From positions 3,720,001-3,784,000 of the forward strand of contig JANUWF010001101.1 in assembly GCA_026120185.1 (NCBI GenBank): DNA of 64,000 bases. The letters are read 5' to 3'. The stretch comes from Voacanga thouarsii (Eukaryota; Streptophyta; Magnoliopsida; Gentianales; Apocynaceae). Below the pieces are notes generated by a model, which was given only the letters and a program-made list of their open reading frames with translations, had not been told where the DNA came from and ran no database searches. Position numbers and translations under genes: made by a program. Numbering within the stretch: position 1 is the stretch's first letter; each line of letters begins with the position of its first letter. Of this stretch, positions 21,849-34,450 are shown one piece after another.

Positions 21849-24600
21849 TAAGAGGACTTTTGTCAGACAAGCAAAAAATGCAAACAATGTAATAGATATC
21901 CTAAATAAAAAATATTGAAAATGTTCCCAATAGATCTTGAACTTTAAATATTCATTTTTTCCTACAGTTATCTATCAAAGATTTCTTGTTTATGCAATAT
22001 ATATTCAAGCTTATTACTTCTTGAACCAATTCATAAATTTCTGATAAAATAAATAAAATCAAGAAATAAAATATTCATTTTACTAGATTGAATACATATG
22101 CATTGTCAAATACAAGTACAATCGGCCACTTACCCAAACAAATAAGTCCATAATATAATAAAACAAACAACAAAGTCATTTGTGTTCATATGAATACAAG
22201 TGAAAATTTTTGTGTCCAGCCATTTTATCACAGAGTCAAGTCAACACAAACAACAAATTATCCAAGAAATGACATAACTAGAAGAACCAGTTTCCAGATT
22301 GGTCATTAATTAAGAGAAAGCAAACTTTGTCTGAACTAACTAGCAAACTCCAATAATAGATAAGGTTATTCAAGTTTATAAAGTCATTAGGTAAATATAC
22401 AAGGGTACTCAAATAAATCTATAGAACCAAAACTTTGGCCAAATGCTTTTTACAGTAACACATAGAAAAAAATTACAAAAACATGAAAACGCTTCCAAAC
22501 ATTTTGATTCTCAAATCAAACACCTATATTATTGAATGGAACTACAAAATTATATTAAACTAGTGTAGAAACATACATTTTAGTCTAAAATAGTGGTATA
22601 CATAAGGAAATAATCAGTAAATCTCAACTAAACCCTCGAAGAAATCAAAAGAAGAGGAACCAGAAAACCATAGAAGAAACAAACAAAAGCTAAATGGAAA
22701 CCCAGATAAGAGAACAAACCTCTTCGTTTGAATTGAAAATCAGATCTACAGAATGTGTCTCACGGCCCAGAAATGATTCTTCAATAGTTCAAATGAAGCA
22801 CCTATCAGTTGAAAGCAAAAAGATAAAAAAAACTCGGAGAATAGTAGATAGTTGGAGTATCAAATGCAATATCATAATAAATATCCAGAAGATGAGGCAG
22901 ATAGATGGAGTATCAAATGCGACATCATAATAAATATCTAGAAGATAAGGCAGATGGATGGAGTATCAAATATGACACCAAGAAATAAAAATAAAATAAA
23001 ATCATGACTTTATCATCTAATTCAAACACAACAACCCATGAACACCGTGAACAATACTCATGAAAACTTCTCATGCGCTAGTTGCTCCTATAACAAACAA
23101 AAACTATTATATTGAGGAAAGGACAAAAAAAAAATGTATATCCTAACTATAAGCATTTTCAAGAATAACATACATCGGCTAGACGCTATCAAAATAACCT
23201 AAAATTTCTTAAGTGTGTTTGGTGGAAATATCGCTGTTAAAACCAATATAGCTACATAAAACGATTCTACCTGAGAATTGAAAATTTATATCTCTCAGAA
23301 CCCTTTTCTTTTAATATTATTCTAATTTTTTTATTTCCCAACATGCAACCCATACCATATGAACTCACAATATAAATTTTAGCATCTTTTAATTGATGCG
23401 TCTATCCAAGGTGGTAAGAATTATTCCAAGTAACTAATAAATACAAAAACATAACAAAATCAATTCTAAAGGATCATATAGTCAAAGGCCAGATGAAATG
23501 CATCTCTTTATGTTTAGTTGCAACTATAAATATGAGAGAATTCCAATCTCAATTTGTCCTACGGTGATAGCTCAAGTTCAGCTATACATACATGTCATTC
23601 CCTTAACATCCAAATGCAAAACATGATTTGCACTGGTTTCAAGGGGAACATTGCATTGGCTTCACTTCACAAAACAAAGTCATATGAGGCTACATCAAAT
23701 CATGCAACCTATGAACATATAGAGCGACAATACTGTCCAACATCTTCTCATTAACTGATATGCAATTTCTTTGCAAGTACTATTTTCTTATTTATAAGAA
23801 ATAAGTTTTCATTTTGGCTTTAGAACATCTATTGAAATGAAATATGATACAACTCAGATTTGTACTTGTACTAAACAAAGGCTAGATAAGATGCACCTTA
23901 TTAGATGGAAAATCTGAGCTGTCCAACTAAGGAGATAAATAGAAAAGGAACCAAAAAGGGGAAAGAATCTGTTCAAACAACTAACTATCCAAAAGTTTTG
24001 AGTGTAAACAATTAAAGAGAAAAAATATTAATATGATTGAACAATTCCTCTTCATGCTGTTTCACAGCTTAATTTAATTGCAATTAGTACAAGTTCCTCT
24101 TTTTAGCTATCTTTTACCCTGTTTTCTTCCTATCTCAGATATTAGGGGACTGATGATGTGTGAACCATCTAGATAGCTAAACCCTCAACAAAATTCATTG
24201 GCCATATGGGTACAGTTTGGAATTAATTCCAGTTACACTGGCAGTTATAAGTGAACAATTACCACGCTTAAGTTCCCATGCATTTACAATAATTGCATAA
24301 GAAATGCTCCATAATAGAATTATAGAAATCGCACTACTACCACGTTCCCCTTTCCAGATTTGCAATTTCAATCGTGTATAAAAGAGTCCTTGAATCCTAA
24401 GCATGGTAAAACCCAGAAATGGAAAAAGAAAGGATTTTTAGACCTAAAAACACCAAAGCAAGAGAAATGAAGGATTGCTCAAGACATTCAAAAATTAAAA
24501 CCCAAATCATTCAGCTTCTACACATACATATTTAGGGGGGGGGGAATGGGGGGCTTAACTTGCAGAATAGGAACAGACATTGATGTGCATCTAAAGGGAA
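21849..24600. other. Non-coding 5' region of the CACTA element, proximal part
   Basis: AT-rich DNA upstream of the TNP2-like gene with no recognisable protein on either strand. It contains a 53-base tandem repeat (22848-22975) and a run of ten G (24535-24544) followed by six (24548-24553). Open frames here (22694-22930, 23554-23754, 24195-24404) lack homology or bias that would support a gene. Confidence 0.5.
22848..22975. repeat. 53-base tandem repeat, about 2.5 copies
   Basis: GGAGTATCAAAT recurs at 22854, 22907 and 22960, with AGAAGAT(G/A)AGGCAGAT between. A related phrase (GATGGAGTATTAA, AGAAGATGAGGCAGATGG) lies in the TNP1-like gene at about 17597-17632. Confidence 0.85.
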
Positions 24601-24759
24601 GCCTTGGGATGATGAACAGTGGGGAGAGATGTACTTACAAAGGGAGTAGTTCTGGTTAGAGGAGGGTAGTGCATGCAGGAGTTACTTTTGCTTGCTTAAC
24701 AGCATATTATTATTCCAAAGAAATTCTCCAACACCAGCATTGTCCAGATCCCTCTTCAA

Positions 24760-24960
24760 GTTATTTCAATAGCTCTCGTTCAATTGATGAGATGGTATGT
24801 GAGGGAGAATTTCAGTCTACAATTAGAGGGCTTAGAGGAAATGGGTTGACGAAAGGGAAGGGTTTGAGCAAAGGGAGATCGAGAAAAGAGGAACGTCGTC
24901 TGGTATTGGGGGCCGGAGGGAATGATTGAGTGAACCCGATACACGTGAACTAGACCTTAG
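24760..24960 (-). promoter_or_regulatory. GC-richer island, candidate 5' leader exon of the CACTA transcript
   Basis: Unlike its surroundings this segment is close to balanced in base composition and on the minus strand is pyrimidine-rich (TTCCTCTTTTCTCGATCTCCC), like a plant 5' untranslated exon. It lies upstream of the TNP2-like start. The plus-strand open frame at 24669-24929 overlaps it, with no recognised domain. Assignment is by position and composition only. Confidence 0.3.
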
Positions 24961-26700
24961 GTAGTTGTACGAAATCTTTAGGAAGTTTTACTCTTTTGAA
25001 AGTGTATAGCTTTATGTGCATATGCTACAATTATCTAAAGATTTTGTGCACATGCACCGCATGCACCTAACAATATCCCTCTGACTTTATTTTTTTAATC
25101 TCCCGAACTTTTTTTGGTGGGTATCCCTCCCTTTTGTAGTGGGTTCTTTTATTTTATTTTTTTTCCTATAAAACATCTATTATAACATTTTAATCATGCC
25201 ACTACAGGCTATTGAATATCCAATAGAAAAAATAATGTCTTGACAATTCTCAAAATGTCACAATATAATTCTAAAAATATACTAAATTTTATATTGATAA
25301 GCAGGGATAGTTTTGATTAGGTCTATTATGACATTAAAATAAAAAAAAAGTCACAAAAATTAATTTATAATGACATACTAAACAAAATGTCATAATAAAT
25401 ATGTCACAGCAGCTTATTTTTCTAGTAGTGTTACAAAATATAATGAATCAAATAGTATTTTTGAAAACTTGTGGTCCTAAGGGTTTCTTTTGAAAACTTT
25501 AGGGATTTAAATATAATTATCTAAATGAACTAAGTTAATATATATATATATATATATATATATTGAAATAATTATTTTAAAAGTTTGTTTATGTATTTTT
25601 ACACATGGCTCGTTATTTTTCGAAAGATATTTAAAATAAGTTGTGCTTAAAAAAATTATGGTTGTAAGGGTTTGTTTTAGAAATTTTAGGGACTTAAATA
25701 TAATTATCCAAATGAACTAAGTTAAAAAAATATAAGGATTCAAGTAATGACTAAATGCATTAATAATTAACTAATATATGACCTTAAGTCTCAATATACA
25801 TTCACATATAACTTGAAAATATATAAATTTTATCTATAATAATTAAAATTTATATATGTGCATGTATACAGAAAGACAAAATGTGATATAGTAATTAAAA
25901 GTATGGGATAATAATAGAAACTTTACTAAATATTTTTACTTTTTATATTGAAAACTTGCTATTTTTATAATATTTGTTGTATATAATATAAATTTAAAAG
26001 TTTATCAATTTGAATATAAAATAAAATAATCAAATTTACGAATATATTGACAATTTATATGCATTAATAAAGATAATTCTTATTTAATTTTGTATGATTT
26101 ATAGTAATTATTATTTATATATGTGCATGTATATAGAAAAATATAAATATGACAGAAACACATCCTACACATATACATAACGCCTATATATACGTTATAT
26201 CATACAAATAAAAGTAATAACTTTTACATTATGATAAAAAGAATAACAATTATATCTATTAATAAAATTATATGTATAGATATAATATAACTTTTTGATT
26301 GTTAAATTTAATACACCTAATTGATAAATTATTTAATTTCTATTTAGTTATGAATATTTACATAATTAAAAAATTATGAACTGAGTCTTCTAAATTCAAA
26401 AGTATTTATTATATTAAAAAAATTTATAACTAAGAAATTTGTTGTATAACTAAAGGTACGAAAAAATTGCTTACTTTTATTATTAATTCAAAAATAAAAT
26501 TTATATCATTTAGGAATATATGTATAGAATAATTATATACTTTGATAAATAGAAGAATTTAAAATTTTAAAAATTTAAAAAAAATAAAACTGATAAAAAA
26601 AATTTACTTTATTTATTTATTTACATCAATTTTTACAAGTTTTAAAAGTGTATTTCATATAATTGTAATATTTTATAAGAAGTAAATAAATATAATATAT
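24961..26700. other. Very AT-rich non-coding region of the CACTA 5' part
   Basis: No protein or RNA signal. It contains an AT dinucleotide run (about 25538-25562), two related copies of a phrase around AGGGATTTAAATATAATTATC (25501) and AGGGACTTAAATATAATTATC (25691), and a small CACTA-like element (25200-25430). Confidence 0.5.
25200..25430. mobile_element. Small CACTA-like non-autonomous element (231 bases)
   Basis: It starts CACTACAGGC and ends CTTATTTTTCTAGTAGTG, whose reverse complement is CACTACTAGAAAAATAAG. Short motifs of the type ATGTCACAATA and ATGACAT sit near both ends in inverted orientation, like subterminal repeats. No 3-bp flanking duplication is evident (TGC versus TTA), so limits or integrity are uncertain. 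Confidence 0.45.
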
Positions 26701-26715
26701 GCTTCTAATTTGCAC

Positions 26716-26800
26716 AAACAATGACGTAACACAGTGGTTGGAACATTGCGCCTCCACAATAGAGATGCAAGTTCGACTCTTGGTCGCAAGCAAAAAAGGG
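26716..26800 (+). ncRNA. tRNA-like (SINE-type) pol III promoter fragment
   Basis: TAACACAGTGG fits box A with one mismatch. AGTTCGACTCT, about 40 bases on, fits box B with two. The AAGCAAAAAAGGGGAGGATTTT tail and a GC-rich end resemble a tRNA-derived SINE head rather than a tRNA gene; no complete cloverleaf or anticodon arm is convincing. It sits just inside the right-hand subterminal array. Confidence 0.4.
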
Positions 26801-26889
26801 GAGGATTTTCCAGCGCGGCACCATGTGTGCAGCCACGTGACCATTCTGTAACGTGGCATATTTCAATTTTTTTAAAAAAATTAAATTAA

Positions 26890-27690
26890 AATACCAACCA
26901 AAATACCAACCGATTACCAACTGACTAGGTTTACCAACCGAAACATTTCAGTTAGTAGTTAGTCGGTAAAATTTTTAATTTAAAATACTAATCGATTACC
27001 AACTGATACATTTCAGTTAATAATCGATTAATAAAATTTTTAAATTAAATTATCAACCAAAATACTAACTGATTACCAACTGAATATATTACCAACTAAT
27101 ATATTTCGGTTAATAATCGGTTGGTAAAATTTTAAAATTAAAATACCAACTGATTACCAACTGAATATATTATCAATCAATATATTTTGGTTAGTAATCG
27201 GTCGGTAAAATTTTTAAATTCAAATACCAACCGATTACTAACTAATATATTACCAACCGATACATTTTGGTTAGTAATTGGTCCGTAAAATTTTTAAATT
27301 AAAATATCAATCGATTATCAATTGAATATATTACCAATCGATTGTTATCAGTTGATCATCAGTTGGTAAATATTTTCCTGCCAAATTACCAACTGAATAT
27401 ATTACCAACCAATATATTTCGGTCGATAACCAGTTGGTAAAATTTTTTCTATTAAATTACCAATTGATAATATTTCCAACCGAGTGTTATCAGTTGGTAA
27501 TCAGTTGGTAAATATATTTCTGCAAAATTACCAACCGATTACCAACTGATTACCAACCAACTATTTACCAACTGATTATATTTGTTGGTAAGTGGTTGGA
27601 AAAGTTTTAAATTTTTCTAATTTTCATTTTAGTTGGTAATTGGCGACTGCACGTGGTCAATTGGTAATAGTTAGTTGATATATTGCATTT
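26890..27690. repeat. 5' subterminal repeat array of the CACTA element
   Basis: Same motif as the left array (TTACCAACCGA, ATTACCAACTGA and reverse complements), here arranged in longer quasi-repeats with AAATTTT(A/T)AATT spacers. It stops immediately before the terminal CATTTTTCTAGTAGTG. Confidence 0.9.
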
Positions 27691-27701
27691 TTCTAGTAGT
27701 G

Positions 27702-28390
27702 ATTGGTTATTGATGCGAGTTTTTCTAATTGACTTGGAAAATGATGTAAGGAGTTTTATTGCATTTATTTTGGATTCGTTAAATCTTAATGGATTTGGAC
27801 AACGAAGTTAAGATTAAAGAACTAAGTGATCAAAGATTAGCTGATTTCACCTCAGACAAAGGGTTATTAGCTAATTTTATGTTTATAAAAAGTTGAGGTT
27901 AATGCATATTTTTGGTTATGTTAGCTTGATTGACAAATCTATTAATAGTAATCAAAAGATAATAACTCCATGGATTGGAAAATGAAGTGGAATTTATCTA
28001 AGTAGATTCATAACTTGCGAAATGATTAAAATTTACTTTATATTCCTTTATGATACCAAGATGATAATTGGTTGATAGAATTGTGGGTTGGTTCATTATC
28101 ATGTTTTCTAGGATAATTGTCTAAATTGCATAATCATATAGCTTTGAGTTATATATATTTCTTTATTGTTTATTATTTTTTCACTTTAATTGGGTCAGTT
28201 AAATAATAAATTAAAAGTGATTAGGGTGTACTTATTCCTTTCAGGATTGATACTCGTTAATTCCCTATGCTATGCTTGCGATGAGTATACTTGCTCGCAT
28301 GTATATTTTGGGATTAATGTTTTAATTAAAACTTAACTAAGGGATGGATTAAAATTTGATGATTTTTATACACAAAAAATTTACGCATCA
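27702..28390 (+). repeat. 5' LTR of element B, right part
   Basis: It starts with the duplicated ATT and continues the interrupted LTR (GGTTATTGATGCGAG; compare E on the minus strand near 39930). It ends TTTATACACAAAAAATTTACGCATCA. It is followed by AGTTTT and the primer-binding site. Confidence 0.88.
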
Positions 28391-28396
28391 AGTTTT

Positions 28397-28414
28397 TGGC
28401 CCCGTTGTCGGGGA
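28397..28414 (+). other. Primer-binding site of element B (tRNA-Asp type)
   Basis: TGGCCCCGTTGTCGGGGA differs in two bases from the complement of the plant tRNA-Asp 3' end (TGGCGCCGTTGCCGGGGA), which primes reverse transcription in Athila-type elements. Confidence 0.85.
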
Positions 28415-28648
28415 ACAATATCAAAAGAGCTTGGATTTTATTGATTTAACAATGTTAATATGTAAATATGTATATATGTTCCTCATATGAATTGGTGCCA
28501 TATTTTATTTTCTTGTATACTTATATTGTTAATGTCTCTATATGTTGTAATTGCTTTTAACTTAATTTGTAAATATATCTTAACTTTCTAACTTGTAAAT
28601 TCTATAATCTTACAATTTTCTATCTTATGTAGACCTTGCTCTTAGTCT
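28415..28648 (+). other. Leader of element B
   Basis: AT-rich, similar in its first part to the leader of C (ACAATATCA...TTGATTTA). No open reading frame. Confidence 0.5.
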
Positions 28649-30020
28649 ATGACCCGACGACAAAGTAGATCTTAATCCAAAAATCGAGAGAACCCTCACT
28701 AAGGTCTGAAAGGTTGTAAGCGAAGGGGTAAGGAAAGATATGGAGGTAAATCAGCCCAACAATTGCGGTAATAGTAAAGTTAATAGGAGGACTATAGATG
28801 ACTTTATAAAACCCGCAATCTCAGGTACGGGCTCAAGTATCACGAGGCCTATGATAGAGGCTAACAATTTCAAAATGAAGCCCAATATAATTCAAATGAT
28901 AAAAAATATGGTCCAATTCGATGGGTTACCTGAGGAGGATCCTAATGCCTACTTTGCAAGCTTTTTAGAAAATTGTGACACATCTAAAATGAACAGTATT
29001 TTTTAGGAACCAAACTAAGATTTTTCCCTCTTTCTTGAGAGATAGAACAAAATCGTGGTTAAAATCTTTGCCCACTGGATCCATTTCTACTTAGAATGTG
29101 TTCGCTGAAAATTTTTTTGCCAAATATTTTCCACCAGCTTGAACTTCCAAACTTAGAACTGATATTTTTGCCTTTCAACAATTAGAGTCAGAAAACCTTT
29201 ATGAATGTTGGGAGATTTTTAAAGATATGATTAGAAAATGTCATCACCATGGATTTGAGTTGGGTATGCAAATACAAATCTTTCACAATGAGTTGAGCTT
29301 TGCGACTAGGCAGTTAGTTGATGCATCTGCAGAAGGCTCCATCAATTCTAAAACCCTGAAAAAAGTATTTGACTTGATTGAAAATTTGGCTACAAATAAC
29401 TATACCTGGGGTAGTTCACGGTCTAGAGCTCTTGTACATAGAGTACATGAGATGGACGCAATGGCTGCATTAGAGGCAAATGTGGAAGCACTCGCGTAAA
29501 AGATGGATCAATTGGTAATGCCTCCTTCCCAAGGGCAAGTACTGAGTGTAAGTTGTGATTTTTGTAGAAGGGCATCCAAACAATTAGTGCCAAACTATGG
29601 GGTTATCACAAGAACCATTAGAACAAGCGGCATTTGTAGGTAATGGTTAGCAAGGTAATAATCCTCATAACAATACTTACAACCCAGGTTGGAGGAATCA
29701 CCCTAACATTTCATAGAATACTCAAAACTAACCTCGGCAAGTTTTTTTTTAATTTTGGGACTCAAAGGACTAAACCGCCCTTACCTTACAATGCTCCACC
29801 AGCTAAATCATCATTAGAGGAATTGGTCAACCAATTGGTAAGTGGAACGGAGACATGGTTCCAAGGAGTCGATGCGACCACGAGAAATTTGGAGGCGTCC
29901 ATGCGCAATCTTGATAGTCAAATTGAACAATTAGCGAAACTCCTTAGTGATCATCAAACGGGATCACTTCTAGGCAACACGGAGACTAATCCATGTGACC
30001 AAGACCATGGAAAATGCTGA
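28649..30020 (+). pseudogene. gag-like polyprotein (retrotrans_gag), element B, broken
   Basis: This is the particle-forming gag of an Athila-like element. It starts MTRRQSRS at 28649, then after a shift LNPKIERTL and NRRTIDDFIKPAISG. The core is MIEANNFKMKPNIIQMIKN, VQFDGLPEEDPNAYFASFLE, RCHHHGFELG-like MIRKCHHHGFELGMQIQIFH and LFDLIENLATNNYTWG. The zinc knuckle (CDFC near 29550) has lost its His and last Cys. The C-terminus NLEASMRNLDSQIEQLAKLL (about 29900) is typical of plant gag. A stop at 29004 and frameshifts inactivate it. It matches gag of element A throughout. Confidence 0.85.
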
Positions 30021-30922
30021 TTTTGAACTACTTTAGTTTGTGGACATCTTTTTAATTTTCATTTTTTCCATATATTTAGCTATTTTAGACAGTATTCTTT
30101 TCATGAGTTCATGTTCTTTTTCTTTAATTCTATTAAATTCCATTTAAAAAAATTAGTTTTTTTGCCAGAACTGACCTAGCACAAGGCCCAACCTTTGGCC
30201 CGAGCGTTGGGCCAGCACGGCCTGACAGAGAAATTGGGTAGAACAAGGTTGGTGCCAGGCCCGTTAGGCCGCAACATCAAAACTAGCCATTCTTGGCCAT
30301 TTTGTTCAAAAATTCTTCAACCCTTTCAATTTTTCTCTCAACCCATCGCTGGGTTCAACTCCGGAACCCATCGCATGGTCATTTTCTAAACCTCCAAAAC
30401 ACCTCCAAAACATAAAATCTTCACTTTGTTCTTGAAAATTTGGATTAAAACTAAGAAAAATCCAATCTTTTCCTCCAAAACCCATTTTTCAATCCTTTCG
30501 TTTGGGGAACGATTTCTTCAAACTTTTTACATATGATTATTGCCCATATATTAGAGATTATTGTGGGATGATTTTTCTACACTTTATATGGTTAAATTTT
30601 TCATATTAGTTCTTGGGTATTTTTCTATGAATTTTGGCCTGAAAATTCTTGTTTATTTTTAGATGGATAGATTGAGTGCAAATTTTATTGTTTTTAAGAC
30701 TTAGTTATCATGGGAATATGATTGATAATAATCTTTGATTGCTGCACTTTCTATTTTACATCTTTTTGGTAGCTATTGACCATGCATTCTTTGTGAGCAA
30801 TTTTGAGATATAGGATAATTGCTCATATTTAACTTAGCCTTGAGCATATGAGCTTTACATTATGATATGAATGACATGGCTAATTAAGCATTGTGATTAT
30901 AAGCTTTACATTAATTCATTGA
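30021..30922 (+). other. Spacer of element B after gag
   Basis: No pol. T-rich sequence with a GC-rich inverted-repeat segment at about 30178-30265 (AAGGCCCAACCTTTGGCCC, GTTGGGCCAGCACGGCC). With 34763-34985 the spacer between gag and ORF2 is about 1.1 kb once the solo LTR is removed. Confidence 0.6.
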
Positions 30923-32756
30923 TGAGCATTGTGGATTTGATCAAGATTGACAAAAGGTAGGTGATCGATCGGCCTATCGGGCAAGATACTCCTCCTTCTC
31001 TATACCCAAACAACAACCGGGTGTCTATTTCGGCATAACACAGTCACTTGACTGAAATAAAAACTGCTAGCTCAGACCGACATGACTAAGTAGTACTGGC
31101 GTTTCTCTAAATTGAGCTTATCTTCTGGAGGTGGCCTCCTGCCAGAAGACTCACTATTGCTCTTCAAAACTAGTACTACTAGCCTACCCTTATTGTGTAC
31201 TCAACGTAACTTATCCCACCTGGGAAAAAAATGAACAAAACATCGTTCCAGTTGAAAATGGCAATTAAGGTTTTCCAAAGTTTGGGGCAAGATTGGTTTT
31301 AGAAAGAGTTTTAGGTTTTGAGTAAAACCGCTCCTTGATTTGCAAATAATTTATTTTTCTGAAATGAGAATGGAAATAATCCTCAATTGCCTTTACAGAA
31401 ATGAGTGACCATGCACTCTACATTTGGCTTGCCATAAAAAAAAATCATTTTTCATCAAACAGGTTTTATGCAGGAGCTTACCTAATCCTTGCTCACAACA
31501 AAAGGTCTCCAACAGCTGACCTAACCCCGCATGGGGCAAATACAAACCACAGTCAAACTCAAGCCAAAATCCACTTCCACAAATAAACTAACTCAACTCA
31601 CTACTAAAACCATGATCCTAGTGTCTCAAGCTTTAAGGTCAAATAATAAATAAAAAGGTTTATAAGCCAAGGCTAATTTGATATTTAAAATAATTAGTGT
31701 TTTGGGAAATATGTACTAATAAGTTGAATGTTTAAATCTTGCTAAGGAAATTTAGAGTTTATTTGATAAAGAGTCTTAGGTGGTATTAGATAAAATAATG
31801 ATTTATTAATAATTTAGTTGTTAGAAAATAATTGGTAGCCAAAATTAGTTGAAAATAAATTTAATGAGTCTTGCTTGAAAAATAATAAATAAATAAATTC
31901 TTCACGGGTTTTGATTAAAAGATAATAATTAAATTTTTAGTAATAAATATTTTACTAATTATAATTATTTCCATAAAAGGCTTTAATTGATTTTATTATT
32001 TTAAATAATATCTATATATATATATATTTTATTTTTCTAGCAAAAGCTATTATTTATTTGACTAAAATATCCTTATTATATATAATAATCCAAATCTACC
32101 CCTCCTAGGGTTTTTTCGAAATTACTAGCAAAATCATATTATGAAATATTTTATTCATGAAATAAAATTAGCTTAGGGACAACTAGGTCATGATCATATT
32201 TCTATTGCTAACCACAATCATGAATATATACATCCCTTCAATTCATTAAATCATCCAAATCACGCATATAAGCATAGATCTAACGATATCAAGACATGAT
32301 CTAACCTTTTCCAGCATAAATATGATCATGGCTTCAATAATACAACATGAATATAAATCATCATATTCACCAAAGGTGACATAATCTCTAGCATACATAA
32401 TCACAAATACTACCTATGACATGGAGACATGCATTAAACCTCAAATCATCATATAATCAACCAAGATAATCCTTCCATGCATAAATCCCATCTCCTTCAT
32501 ATTTATACATACATTCATGCTTCAACCTCAACAATATATACTCAAACCTTATCCGCAATTCATCTTCTATCAACATCATTCTAGAGACATGAATCTAGAA
32601 TTTAAAAGAAGGGTTAAAATGGCTTACTTGATTGATGAATTCCTTGAAGAGTTTTGAATGGATCTCAACTCCTAGAGGTCTAAATTCGTCCAAGGAAGGT
32701 GAAAGAAACATGGCCATAGAGAAGGAACCATTCGTCCAAGAAGGTGAGTAGTTCGG

Positions 32757-32760
<4 letters not shown>

Positions 32761-32801
<41 letters not shown>
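32761..32801. repeat. GA microsatellite
   Basis: Twenty GA units inside the 3.8-kb LTR, in the region that may be its transcribed leader. The flanking 32595-32849 frame is a low-complexity artefact. Confidence 0.95.
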
Positions 32802-32804
<3 letters not shown>

Positions 32805-34450
32805 AGAAGAAGAAAGCTTATTAGCATACTTAAATACATATATGTTCATTAGAGATTGAAGATTAACAAAGATGAAGTTGATTGAATAATCCTACCTTGA
32901 AGGTGTTCTTAAGTCTTCACAAAATTTCTAGTTTTTTATCCAAAAGTGCAAGTTAGATTTTGTAGTTTGATGTTAAAAATGGTACGGATGAACTCACAGC
33001 AATGAATAGATGAACTCTGAAATTTTTAGAAGTAGTTTGAAGTGATTTGGAGAGGTATTAGGTGAAAGGAAGGAGTAGGTGTTCTTAGTGTACTATGTGT
33101 TCTTGAAGGTTGAAGAGAGTAGAGAGCTTTTGGATGGGAGGTTGCCGAAATTCTGAAGAGATTAGGGCTGCCGAATTGTTTATAGGGTTTAGGAAGATGA
33201 CTTTCTGGTTTGGAAGGAAAAAGGAAAGGCTAGTTGTTGAAATCCTTAAAGAATATTTTTGAGAAGCAAATTTGGAAACTAGATATAACAAGAATATCTT
33301 TGATTATTGGAGGGCTTTTGGGAATCTGCCATGGACGAATTTTGCAGCAGTATTTTGGCTGAATGAAAGCTGGTTGAAGGAGGCTAAAGGTGGCTGAAAT
33401 TAAGGAGTATAATGGTGAAGGGAAGGTCTGGTTGTTTGAGGGATATTTTATGGAAGGTTGCTAAATCATGGTGGCTGGAATTTTTGGTATCCAAATCAAG
33501 GCATGATTGCAGAATTTTTTTGGAAATCTTTTAGGCAGCCATGACTGGATTTTTCGTGCAGAACTTAGGGAGGATAATGGAGTTCAGTTAATGGAGGTTT
33601 AAGGGTGGTTTGTGCAGAAAAAGGATGGAGTTTCGGCTAGGAGAAAATTAGGAAACAAAGCTGGAAAAACTACTGTACAGGTTCGCTACTTATTGGAATT
33701 TTCTGGGCAGTTTTCGGCTGCCCTTTTCTAGACGGTTTGTAGGGAGTTTGAAGGGGAATTTCAGGGGCTTTCAAGGCTGGTTTCCAACCTTCTTCATGAA
33801 GGAAAAACATGGCTAAGGTGCTGAACAAAAATTGGAAGAAAACAGCTTGGTTTCGGACCTCCAAAGCTGCGATTTGCCCAGGGATTTTTCTAGTTTTGCA
33901 CCACCTTTGTGCAGTCCGAAAATAGCCAGAAAAATTCAGGTTGTAAGCTGATCCACAAGGCCATTTTCTGGCAGCATTTGGGAGGGAATAATGGTTAAGA
34001 ATTTCGACACCTTGAAGGCACAAGAAGCTGGAAAATTCTAGTTCATTCCAAGAAGAAAGATGAACCTAGCTAGAGGGAATTTTTAAAAAGTTCATTAGAG
34101 GAATTTAATTCACTTGAAATCCTTCCCCCTCTTCCATTGCCTCGGTCCATAAGATGTCTTTTACTAAGACATTTTGAACCTTCAAAGCCACAGTACCTTG
34201 TTGGAATTTTTGGAAAGAAAATGGCTAGAACAATTTGATCAAACTAATGAGTTGAGAAATAGGGAAAATTAAGGATCAAGAGGAAATGAATTCCCCTTAG
34301 GAATTTTGAGGAGAGCAAAGGAGTAGGATTTGGATATTCCTATCATGTCTCTCTTAGGACAACATTTCTACCCTATTCCAAGCTCATAAGGCCGAAAATA
34401 TTACTTCCCAAGCAAAAATAAAATTTAACCAAGCTAAAGCTCCTACGATA

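Larger units (their letters stand above)
12215..27701 (-). mobile_element. CACTA (En/Spm-type) DNA transposon, 15.5 kb, decayed
   Basis: The right end reads (minus strand) CACTACTAGAAAAATGC. The left end is AACTACTAGAAAAAAATG, with its first base mutated. The 3-bp target ATT flanks both ends (12212-12214 and 27702-27704), and removing the element restores a continuous LTR of element B. Both ends carry long arrays of TTACCAACCGA-type subterminal repeats. Two minus-strand genes in En/Spm order lie between: TNP2-like (21848 to 18191) then TNP1/Transposase_24-like (18041 to 13430). The 5' end of the element is therefore at 27701. Confidence 0.93.

Noticed and set aside
24669..24929. Plus-strand frame of 86 codons in the GC-balanced island
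   Set aside because: No homology recognised, and it is antisense to the presumed CACTA leader; composition alone explains its length.
26716..26800. Functional tRNA gene
   Set aside because: Box matches are imperfect and no cloverleaf with anticodon stem could be drawn by eye; kept only as a tRNA-like fragment.
33670..34023. Open frame of 117 codons on the minus strand
   Set aside because: It sits within the 3.8-kb solo LTR; no known domain and no support for expression.
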